Of a stretch of DNA of 64,000 nucleotides, positions 28,134-34,641 are shown piece by piece. The notes under the pieces are model-generated. The model saw only the letters and a list, made by a program, of their open reading frames with translations. It was not told the DNA's origin and did no database searches. This DNA is from Microbacterium sp. Marseille-Q6965. GTDB lineage: Bacteria; Actinomycetota; Actinomycetes; Actinomycetales; Microbacteriaceae. Numbering within the stretch: position 1 is the first letter of the stretch; each line of letters begins with the position of its first letter. The stretch spans positions 620,001 to 684,000 of the forward strand of contig NZ_CAMGZA010000001.1 of assembly GCF_946151065.1 (NCBI RefSeq), read 5' to 3'. The translations under genes and the position numbers were made by a program.

Positions 28134-29056
28134 CGGAAGACGTCGCGGCCCAGACCCCGCGACGCCGCACCGCACTCGTCCTCGCCCTCGTCGCGATCAC
28201 GGTGGTGGTCATCGGGGCGGCGACCGCCTGGTGGCTCACCGCGGGCGGCTCCGAACCGCGCGCGACCGCGCAACGTTTCCTCGACGCGCTGGTCGCCGGC
28301 GACGCGGAGGCCCTCCGCGTCGTCACGGACGCGGACGACGACGCGCTGGCGCTGTTCGCGCAGGCCCGCGAGCACGCCTCGGGGGCCGCCCTCGGCGCCG
28401 TCGAGACCGATGGGGACGATGCCCTCTTGCGCGCCACCGTGACCCTCGGTGGTGAACGCGCGGAAGTGGCCGTGCCGATGAGGCGACTCGGCGAGACGTG
28501 GATCGTGCAGTCGGCCACGGCGTTGACCGTCACGCCGGGCCTGGGAGACGCCTTCGCCATCGGCGACGCCGCCTTCTCCGCCGACGAGGCCCCGCGGCTG
28601 CTCCCGGCGCTCTACGAGGTCGCGCCGCTGCCGGCGGAGGTCCTGCGCGGCTCCGCCGAGGTCGCGATCCTGCCCGGTCAGGAGACGGCAGCGCTCGACC
28701 TGGATGTCGCGATCGCCGACGACGCGACCGCGGTGGTGCAGCAGCATCTCGCCGAGCACGCCGCGGACTGCGCCGCGGCGACCGACGCGATACCCGACGC
28801 GTGCGGAATCGTCGTGCCGTGGGCGGCCGACCTGCGGGCGCTCGAGCGCGTCGCGTTCACGGTCGAGCGGGTGCCCGAGGTGTCGCTCGACACCGCCGCG
28901 ATGGCGTTCGAGGCGACGGGCGGGGCGCTCGTCGCCGAGGTGACGGGAACGGCACACGACGGCACCGCGCGCACGTTCTCCTACCGCACCGACGACTGGA
29001 TTATGCGCGGCGCGCTCGCCTTCCGCGATGCGCAGCTCGTGCTCATGGTGTTCTGA
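28130..29056 (+). CDS. Membrane-anchored protein of unknown function
   Basis: A 308-residue protein with a short cytoplasmic start, one membrane span at about residues 14-36 ([23 protein letters not shown]) and a large extracytoplasmic part. The first outer segment ([19 protein letters not shown]) looks like an NTF2/DUF4878-type fold, and the rest is rich in Ala, Asp and Glu with two cysteines ([15 protein letters not shown]) that could form a disulfide. I do not recognise the family. The GTG overlaps the glycosylase stop by four bases, so it is the second gene of that operon; a role with DNA repair is not implied by the extracytoplasmic location. Confidence 0.65.
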   Translation: MTEDVAAQTPRRRTALVLALVAITVVVIGAATAWWLTAGGSEPRATAQRFLDALVAGDAEALRVVTDADDDALALFAQAREHASGAALGAVETDGDDALLRATVTLGGERAEVAVPMRRLGETWIVQSATALTVTPGLGDAFAIGDAAFSADEAPRLLPALYEVAPLPAEVLRGSAEVAILPGQETAALDLDVAIADDATAVVQQHLAEHAADCAAATDAIPDACGIVVPWAADLRALERVAFTVERVPEVSLDTAAMAFEATGGALVAEVTGTAHDGTARTFSYRTDDWIMRGALAFRDAQLVLMVF

Positions 29057-29151
29057 GCCGTCGCATCCGACAAATGCGCGCGCCCGCCGGACGGGTGCGG
29101 GTTAACGTCGAGGGAGCGGAACGTTCCCGGTACCCGATGAAGGAGAAGATC

Positions 29152-29625
29152 ATGGCCGATGTCGAGAGCTTCCAGCTCGACCACACCGCCGTCCTGGCGC
29201 CCTACGTGCGCCTCATCGCCGTCGAGCGCGGCCCGGGCGGCGACGCGATCTCGAACTTCGACCTGCGCTTCGTGCAGCCGAACGAGGGCGAGATCCCCAC
29301 GGCAGGGCTGCACACCATCGAACACCTGCTCGCGAGCCTGCTGCGCGACCGGCTCGACGGTGTCATCGACTGCTCGCCGTTCGGCTGCCGCACCGGCTTC
29401 CACCTGATCCTCTGGGGCGAGCGCACCCCCGAGGAGGTCGCTCCAGCCGTCGCCGACAGCCTGCGCGCCATCGCGGAGGACGTGACCTGGGAGGACGTGC
29501 CCGGCGTGAGCGCCGTCGGCTGCGGCAACTACCGCGACCACAGCCTCCACAGTGCGCGCGAGTGGTCAGCCCGCATCGTCGCGCAGGGCCTCAGCACGAA
29601 CCCCTTCCGCCGCGTCGGCGTCTGA
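29152..29625 (+). CDS. luxS: S-ribosylhomocysteine lyase
   Basis: Converts S-ribosylhomocysteine to homocysteine and the precursor of autoinducer-2, in the activated methyl cycle. All key residues are present: metal ligands His54, His58 (HTIEHL) and Cys124 (GCGNYRDH), with catalytic Glu57 and Cys79 (FGCRTGF). Length is 157 residues. The ATG at 29152 has AAGGAG seven bases upstream. No nucleosidase (mtnN) or methionine gene is near, and the 95-base gap upstream separates it from the preceding operon. Confidence 0.95.
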   Translation: MADVESFQLDHTAVLAPYVRLIAVERGPGGDAISNFDLRFVQPNEGEIPTAGLHTIEHLLASLLRDRLDGVIDCSPFGCRTGFHLILWGERTPEEVAPAVADSLRAIAEDVTWEDVPGVSAVGCGNYRDHSLHSAREWSARIVAQGLSTNPFRRVGV

Positions 29626-29660
29626 CGGTCACCGGACCGCGCTCACCGAAGGCCGTCGGG

Positions 29661-30227
29661 TCAGAACTGCACGCGCGGCGGCTCGGCGATCGCCGCGCCG
29701 TCGATCACCTCGAAGAACTCGCGCTCGGCGAAGCCCAGCCGGCCCGCGAAGAGGTTGTTCGGGAAGACCTGGATCTTGGTGTTCAACTCGCGCACGCCGC
29801 CGTTGTAGAAACGGCGCGAGGCCTGGATCTTGTCCTCCGTGTCGACGAGCGACTGCTGCAACTGCAGGTAGTTCTGGCTCGCCTGCAGTTGCGGGTAGGC
29901 CTCGGCGACCGCGAAGAGGCTCTTCAGCGCCTGCTCCATGTGGCCCTCGGCCACGCCGGCCGCGCGCGGCGTCGTCGCCTGCAGCGTCTCGGCCCGCGCC
30001 CGCGTGACGTTCTCGAACACCGCCTTCTCGTGCGCGGCGTACCCCTTGACCGTCTCGATCAGATTCGGGATCAGGTCGGCGCGGCGCTTGAGCTGCACCG
30101 TGATGTCGCTCCATGCCTCGTCGACCCGGACGTTCAGCTGTACGAGCGAGTTGTACGTCGCCCACAGGTAGATGCCGACGATCACCGCGATGGCCACGAC
30201 GATCCCGACCGGAATCAGCAACTCCAT
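29661..30227 (-). CDS. lemA: LemA-family membrane protein
   Basis: A 188-residue protein with one N-terminal membrane span (residues 5-23, IPVGIVVAIAVIVGIYLWA) followed by a helical bundle. The LemA core YNSLVQLNVRVDEAWSDI and QLKRRADLIPNLIETVKGYA is unmistakable, as is RRFYNGGVRELNTKIQVFP. Function is unclear; LemA proteins often sit with TPM-domain or protease genes, which are absent here. The ATG at 30227 has AGGGGG upstream and a TAGGAT -10 further out. Confidence 0.93.
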   Translation of the reverse strand: MELLIPVGIVVAIAVIVGIYLWATYNSLVQLNVRVDEAWSDITVQLKRRADLIPNLIETVKGYAAHEKAVFENVTRARAETLQATTPRAAGVAEGHMEQALKSLFAVAEAYPQLQASQNYLQLQQSLVDTEDKIQASRRFYNGGVRELNTKIQVFPNNLFAGRLGFAEREFFEVIDGAAIAEPPRVQF

Positions 30228-30251
30228 GAAGAACCCCCTGTTCGGGACCCC

Positions 30252-30257
30252 ATCCTA
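30252..30257 (-). promoter_or_regulatory. Probable -10 of lemA
   Basis: TAGGAT on the minus strand, giving a leader of about 20 bases that holds the ribosome site. Confidence 0.4.
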
Positions 30258-30318
30258 GATGCCGATCTTCCGTCCCCGCCGGGAATCGCCCCATCCGCCC
30301 CGGCAGCGTGGCGTCGGG

Positions 30319-30324
30319 TAGCGT
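30319..30324 (+). promoter_or_regulatory. Leaderless -10 of the acetyltransferase gene
   Basis: TAGCGT, six bases before the GTG at 30331; no ribosome-binding sequence is present in between. Confidence 0.5.
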
Positions 30325-30330
30325 CGTGGC

Positions 30331-30897
30331 GTGAGCGCCCCCCTCTCCTTCCGCACGGCCGGCCCCGCCGATGTGCCCGCCGTCGTGTCCCTCGTCGAGT
30401 CCGCCTACCGAGGCGAGTCCAGCCGGGCCGGATGGACGACGGAGGCCGATCTGCTGGACGGGCAACGCACCGATGCCGCGCAGGTCGAGGCGCTGCTGAA
30501 CGTCGCCGGGTCTGTCGTCCTGCTGGTCGAGCGCGGCGGCCGGCTCGCCGCCTGCTGTCACCTCGAGCATCGCGACGACTACGCGTACTTCGGCATGTTC
30601 GCCGTGGCGCCCCGCGCTCAGGGGGACGGCATCGGGCGGGCCCTGCTCTGTGAGGCGGAGCGCGTGGCCAGCGAGGAATGGGGCCTCGCCGAGTTGCGCA
30701 TGACGGTCATCACGGCCCGGGACGACCTCATCGCCTGGTACGAGCGTCGCGGCTACCGCCGCACCGGGGAGCGCACGCCCTTCCCGTACGGCGACGAGCG
30801 CTTCGGGCTGCCCCGCCGCGACGACCTGGAGTTCGAGACGCTGATCAAGCCGCTCCTGCTCACGCCCGAGCAGGGTCGAGCGTCAGCCCGCTCGTGA
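30331..30897 (+). CDS. GNAT-family N-acetyltransferase
   Basis: An acetyl-CoA-dependent acyltransferase of 188 residues. The GNAT fold is shown by RTAGPADVPAVVSLVESAYRG at the N-terminus, the acetyl-CoA loop MFAVAPRAQGDGIGRALL and the terminal WYERRGYRRTGER. The substrate is unknown. The last 38 bases overlap the 3' end of the convergent pseudouridine synthase gene. The GTG start fits a leaderless transcript. Confidence 0.88.
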   Translation: MSAPLSFRTAGPADVPAVVSLVESAYRGESSRAGWTTEADLLDGQRTDAAQVEALLNVAGSVVLLVERGGRLAACCHLEHRDDYAYFGMFAVAPRAQGDGIGRALLCEAERVASEEWGLAELRMTVITARDDLIAWYERRGYRRTGERTPFPYGDERFGLPRRDDLEFETLIKPLLLTPEQGRASARS

Positions 30898-31888
30898 AGA
30901 CGCGCCGCTCACCCGTGAACGGGTCGTCGAATTCGAGCCGCTCGGCGAGCAGCTGCAGGGCGTGGCGGAAGTCGTACGGGTCGGGCCCCAGGTCGACCGG
31001 GTAGACCGGATCGCCGAGCAGCGGCAGACCCAGGCCGTTCATGTGCACGCGCAGCTGGTGCGTCTTACCGGTGTGCGGGCGCAGCACGAACTCTCCCGCC
31101 CATCCGCCCGCGTGCGGGAACGAGCGCACGAGGCGGATCGTGGTGTGGGCGTTGGGCTCGCCTGGCACCTCGCGGACCGGCCGGTGCCCGTCGATCTTGA
31201 GCAACCGATTGCGCACGTCACGGTCCTCGCCCGTCTCGAGGCCGAGCGGCAGCCCCTCCCCCGGCGACCACCCCTGCGGCAGCCAGGCGAGGGCGCGGTA
31301 GGTCTTCTCGATGTCACGGCGCTGGAACAGCACCTGGTACGCCCCGCGCGTGCGGGGACGGCGCGACAGCACGAGCAGCCCCGCCGTCACCCGATCGAGA
31401 CGGTGGATGGCGACGAGGTCGTCCTCGCCGCGACGTACCCGCAGGCGGGTCACGACGCACTCCCGCACGAACACGCCGTTGGGCGTGGAGGCGAGGAAGT
31501 GCGGCTTGTCCACCACGAGCAGGTCGTCGTCCTCGTGCACGACGCGCACGTCGAACGGCACGCGGTCCTCATGCGGAATGGGCTTGTGGAACCAGTAGAA
31601 GCCGCCCGGCTCCACCGCATCGTCCAGATCGACCGCCACGCCGCGCGCGTCGACGAGCGAGCCTGCGCCGACGAAGTACTCGGGGGTGAGCGGGTTCTCA
31701 CCGAAGGCCTGCTCGCGCCCCATGGTCGTCGGGATGACGGTGCCGGCGAGCCAATCGCGCACCGTCGCGGGGACGGGCAGGTGCGCCGCGTCGTGCGTTT
31801 CCCGTCCGCCGGGCGCGCGCAGCCGCGCGGCCGCGATCCCCTCGCGGGGTGGCAGCGCGGCGACCCTTCGCGACGTCCTCACGAGCAT
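30860..31888 (-). CDS. RluA-family pseudouridine synthase
   Basis: Isomerises uridine to pseudouridine in rRNA or tRNA, 342 residues. The catalytic Asp165 is in HRLDRVTAG, and HTGKTHQLRVHM is the family C-terminal motif. An N-terminal extension of about 100 residues precedes the catalytic domain, without a clear S4 domain. A TAGACT hexamer lies only three bases before the ATG at 31888, so an in-frame GTG at 31882 may be the true start. The 3' end overlaps the convergent acetyltransferase gene by 38 bases. Confidence 0.9.
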   Translation of the reverse strand: MLVRTSRRVAALPPREGIAAARLRAPGGRETHDAAHLPVPATVRDWLAGTVIPTTMGREQAFGENPLTPEYFVGAGSLVDARGVAVDLDDAVEPGGFYWFHKPIPHEDRVPFDVRVVHEDDDLLVVDKPHFLASTPNGVFVRECVVTRLRVRRGEDDLVAIHRLDRVTAGLLVLSRRPRTRGAYQVLFQRRDIEKTYRALAWLPQGWSPGEGLPLGLETGEDRDVRNRLLKIDGHRPVREVPGEPNAHTTIRLVRSFPHAGGWAGEFVLRPHTGKTHQLRVHMNGLGLPLLGDPVYPVDLGPDPYDFRHALQLLAERLEFDDPFTGERRVFTSGLTLDPARA

Positions 31889-31935
31889 CGGAGTCTACGC
31901 GGCCGCGGGTGGGCGGTTCCCGCGCCCGCCGGCGC

Positions 31936-32349
31936 TTAGAAGCGGGCGAGGATGTCGGCGACACCCTGACGGAAGTGCGGGCAGGTGGAGATGTCGTGCG
32001 CCGTGCAGCGGAAAGCGTGCTCGGTCATCTCGCGCGAGCGCCGCATCTCCTCCATACGCCGGTCGAGATCCTCGAGATGCGCCTGGAGCACCTCGTGCCG
32101 GCCGGGCGCGTCCTCGTCGAGAAGCACGGCGATCTGGTCGAGCGACATCCCCGCGGCTTTGCTGCGCAGGATGATCGCGATCCGCGCGACATCATCCTCG
32201 CCATACCGGCGCCTGCCGGCCGCGTCACGGCGCGGCCGGAGCAGTCCGACCGACTCCCAATGCCGCAGCACGTGGGTGGGCAGATCGAACCTCTCGGCCA
32301 CCTCGCCGACCGACCATCTCCCTGGCGCGGCCTCCGCACTTGACTTCAT
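31936..32349 (-). CDS. MerR-family regulator of the adjacent oxidoreductase
   Basis: A 137-residue MerR regulator. The winged helix-turn-helix (WSVGEVAERFDLPTHVLRHWE, then RRRYGEDDVARIAII) is followed by the dimerisation helix. The C-terminal segment has His111, Cys115, His118, Cys123 and His125, a cluster that could sense a metal or thiol stress. Its start codon lies inside a perfect 24-bp palindrome that also forms the promoter spacer of the divergent oxidoreductase gene, so it probably controls both itself and that gene. Confidence 0.9.
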   Translation of the reverse strand: MKSSAEAAPGRWSVGEVAERFDLPTHVLRHWESVGLLRPRRDAAGRRRYGEDDVARIAIILRSKAAGMSLDQIAVLLDEDAPGRHEVLQAHLEDLDRRMEEMRRSREMTEHAFRCTAHDISTCPHFRQGVADILARF

Positions 32350-32370
32350 GTCGACATGAAGTCACACACT
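32340..32370 (+). promoter_or_regulatory. MerR-type promoter with perfect 24-bp palindromic operator
   Basis: TTGACT (32340-32345) and CACACT (32365-32370) are separated by 19 bases, the over-long spacing typical of MerR-activated promoters. The region 32341-32364 is a perfect palindrome with half-site TGACTTCATGTC. The merR start codon (32349-32347 on the minus strand) lies within it. Confidence 0.75.
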
Positions 32371-32407
32371 GGCCGACGACGCAAGTCCGACGGACGGAAG
32401 GATCGAC

Positions 32408-33304
32408 ATGGACGACGTGATCGTGATCGGCGCGGGCCCCGCCGGCCTGCAGGCGGCCCTCACCCTGGGAAGGATGCACCGCAGCGTGTTGCTGCTCGAC
32501 TCCGGCGAGTACCGCAATGCGACGGTCGCGCACATGCACAACGTGGTGACGCACGACGGCACCCCGCCGTCGCAGTTCCGCACCGTGGCGCGGGCGCAGC
32601 TGGAGTCCTATGCCGACGTCACCGTGCGCGAGGCGACCGCCACCGCGGTGTCCGGGGCCGCCGACGACTTCTCCGTGACGCTCGACGACGGGACCACGGC
32701 GCGGGCGCGGCGCGTCATCCTCGCCACGGGCGTGGTCGACGACCTGCCGGACATCCCGGGGCTCGCGGAGCTGTGGGGCCGCCGCGCGTTCACCTGCCCG
32801 TTCTGCGACGGGCACGAACACGCCGGCCGGCAGGTCGCTCTCCTCGGCACCGCGCGCGCGGCCCACCTGGTCGCGCTGCTGGGCCGCATCGCCGCCGGCA
32901 TCACGGTCTTCCCGCTCGGAGAATCGCCCTCCGACGAGGAGCGCCGCGCACTGGAGACGCGGGGAGCCCGGGTTCACGCCGCGCCCGCCGCCGCCGTGCG
33001 CGCCGACGGTGACGGTGTGCGAGTGGAGACCGCGGTCGGCGACGTGGTGGTGGACGGCGTCTTCGTCGCGACGGGGAGTATGCGTCAGCGGGCCCCGTTC
33101 GCCGAACAGCTCGGGCTGCGGATGCTCTCGTCGGGCGCCATCGAGATCGATGAGTTCGGCCGCACCTCCGTTGCCGGCGTCTCGGCGGCCGGCGACCTCG
33201 CGCACCGGGCGACACTCCCCGGCCCGGTCGCCTCGGTGGTGATGGCGGCCGCCGCCGGCCAGATGGCGGCCGCGGGCCTCGTACAGGAGCTGGCGGCGCA
33301 CTGA
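32408..33304 (+). CDS. Thioredoxin reductase-like FAD/NAD(P)H oxidoreductase
   Basis: A 298-residue two-domain flavoprotein. The N-terminal FAD-binding GAGPAGLQAALTLGR, a redox pair Cys130-Pro-Phe-Cys133 (FTCPFCDGHE) and the C-terminal GVSAAGDLAHRA FAD motif are clear. In true TrxR the NADPH domain has GGGxSA; here the site reads LLGTARAAH, so the NAD(P)H loop is altered and the partner is uncertain. Likely a thiol-disulfide or electron-transfer enzyme induced by the divergent MerR regulator. The ATG has AAGGA upstream. Confidence 0.88.
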   Translation: MDDVIVIGAGPAGLQAALTLGRMHRSVLLLDSGEYRNATVAHMHNVVTHDGTPPSQFRTVARAQLESYADVTVREATATAVSGAADDFSVTLDDGTTARARRVILATGVVDDLPDIPGLAELWGRRAFTCPFCDGHEHAGRQVALLGTARAAHLVALLGRIAAGITVFPLGESPSDEERRALETRGARVHAAPAAAVRADGDGVRVETAVGDVVVDGVFVATGSMRQRAPFAEQLGLRMLSSGAIEIDEFGRTSVAGVSAAGDLAHRATLPGPVASVVMAAAAGQMAAAGLVQELAAH

Positions 33305-33394
33305 ACGGGCCGGCCGGCCAGACGGATCTTCTGGCCCCTCAGCCGCATGCGGGCCGCGCTCGGCGCGCCGGTCTCGTGAACGCCGCCGACGGTG

Positions 33395-34057
33395 TCACGG
33401 GACGCGGCGGGCCGCGCGCTCGCGGGGGTCGAGCAGGCGCAGCGCGACGTGAACCAGCGGTCCGATGAGGACCGCGAACAGCACGGTGCCGATCCCGACG
33501 CTGCCTCCCAGCAGCCAGCCGAGGGCGAGCACGGTCAGCTCGACCGTGGCGCGACCGCGCCAGTGCGGCCAGCCGAACCGCTGGCGCAACCCCGTCATGA
33601 GACCGTCGCGCGGTCCCGGCCCGAGGTGCGCGCCGATGTAGATGCCGCTGCCGACGGCGACCACGACGATGCCGGCCAGCAGCGCCACCACCTGCAGCGC
33701 GAGGTGGTCGGGCCTCGGAAGGAGATCCACGGTGACCTGCATGACCGTGCCGACGAGCAGCACGTTCAGCACGGTCCCCACCCCCGGGCGCTGTCGCAAC
33801 GGGATCCAGACGAGCAGCACGAGAGCCCCCAGCACGACGCTGGTCCAGCCGATGCCGATGCCCGTCCGGCGCGCGATACCGTCGGCGAGCACGGTCCAGG
33901 GGTCCAGGCCGAGACCGGCGATGACGGTCAGTCCGACGCCGATCCCGAAGACCGCGAGGCCGAGGATCAGGCGCAGCGTGCGCAGGGTGAGCGCCGCGAC
34001 GGACGCGGACGGGAGCGAGCCGGGCGTCCGCGCCGCCGTTGCCCCGGAATTCGCCAT
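33395..34057 (-). CDS. YczE/YitT-type membrane protein
   Basis: A 220-residue integral membrane protein with five to six hydrophobic segments. The pattern LGLAVFGIGVGLTVIAGLGLDPWTVL, then GPGPRDGLMTGL, matches the YczE family, whose role is poorly known (a Bacillus member affects lipopeptide production). The ATG at 34057 fits a leaderless promoter (TAGCGT six bases upstream). No partner gene is evident. Confidence 0.8.
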   Translation of the reverse strand: MANSGATAARTPGSLPSASVAALTLRTLRLILGLAVFGIGVGLTVIAGLGLDPWTVLADGIARRTGIGIGWTSVVLGALVLLVWIPLRQRPGVGTVLNVLLVGTVMQVTVDLLPRPDHLALQVVALLAGIVVVAVGSGIYIGAHLGPGPRDGLMTGLRQRFGWPHWRGRATVELTVLALGWLLGGSVGIGTVLFAVLIGPLVHVALRLLDPRERAARRVP

Positions 34058-34063
34058 CAGGCC

Positions 34064-34069
34064 ACGCTA
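34064..34069 (-). promoter_or_regulatory. Leaderless -10 of the YczE-like gene
   Basis: TAGCGT on the minus strand, six bases before the ATG at 34057. Confidence 0.5.
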
Positions 34070-34162
34070 CCGCTCGACAGGCCTCTCGGGCGCGCGGCCC
34101 CGCCGATCGTCGTTCGTCCCTCGGCCTCGCCCTAGCAATCTCGAGACCGCGCAGTCAAGCCC

Positions 34163-34191
34163 TTGGCCCGTCGCGATGACGGCAGTACAGT
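34163..34191 (+). promoter_or_regulatory. Possible promoter of the 77-residue gene
   Basis: TTGGCC (34163-34168) and TACAGT (34186-34191) with a 17-base spacer. The predicted leader to the ATG at 34257 is about 60 bases. Confidence 0.35.
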
Positions 34192-34256
34192 CTTGGGGCA
34201 CTTTTTGCGGCGAACCCCGCGCCGCTTGACGGCACCGTACCCGAATGAGGAGCCCG

Positions 34257-34490
34257 ATGACTCGCGATGTCCGGCACGTCACGCACGTCCTGTACCCGAA
34301 CGCGACCGAGGACGACCACGGCCCCTGGGAGAACCCGGCGGCGTCGGACGAGATCGCGCGACTGCTCGACGAGGGCTACGACATCGTCGACACGAGCGTG
34401 GCGCCGCTGACCTCGCCCTGGGTGCGCGCGACGCAGATGGTCTCGGCGACGCGCCTCGTCCTCGTGACGACCCTCGTCCGGGCCGTCTGA
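34257..34490 (+). CDS. Small hypothetical protein, 77 residues
   Basis: A small soluble protein without a recognised family. It is acidic in the middle (NATEDDHGPWENPAASDEIARLL) and ends in a hydrophobic strand pattern (SATRLVLVTTLVRAV). The repeated pattern of hydrophobic and charged residues suggests a folded alpha/beta protein. The ATG at 34257 has GAGGAG upstream; another ATG at 34245 would add four residues but lies within the ribosome site. It ends 19 bases before the tRNA gene on the other strand. Confidence 0.6.
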   Translation: MTRDVRHVTHVLYPNATEDDHGPWENPAASDEIARLLDEGYDIVDTSVAPLTSPWVRATQMVSATRLVLVTTLVRAV

Positions 34491-34509
34491 GGCGGCGCGC
34501 CGAAAGCCG

Positions 34510-34583
34510 TCCCCCCGCTGGGATTCGAACCCAGACTGGGCCGAGTTTAAGTCGGCTGCCTCTGCCGATTGGGCTACGGGGGG
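34510..34583 (-). tRNA. tRNA with UAA anticodon (nominal tRNA-Leu), class I size
   Basis: Read on the minus strand from 34583: a perfect 7-bp acceptor stem (CCCCCCG with CGGGGGG), a D arm, a perfect 5-bp anticodon stem (GCCGA with TCGGC) with loop CTTAAAC and anticodon TAA, a 5-base variable loop (CCAGT), and a perfect T arm (CTGGG TTCGAAT CCCAG). The discriminator is A, as in leucine tRNAs. CCA is not encoded. The anticodon reads UUA (Leu), yet leucine tRNAs normally have a long variable arm; the short one is odd. Confidence 0.85.
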
Positions 34584-34595
34584 TCTTCGAGCAGA

Positions 34596-34641
34596 CGACG
34601 AAGGGCGCCCATCCACGTTAGAGGATGGGCGCCCTTCGTCG
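34596..34641. terminator. Strong hairpin between NADH dehydrogenase gene and tRNA
   Basis: A perfect 19-bp inverted repeat (34596-34614 and 34623-34641, loop of 8). On the minus strand it begins eight bases after the TAG at 34649-34651 that ends the alternative C-terminal frame of the NADH dehydrogenase, and ends 12 bases before the tRNA. There is no T tract, so it may act in termination or in processing ahead of the tRNA. Confidence 0.65.
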
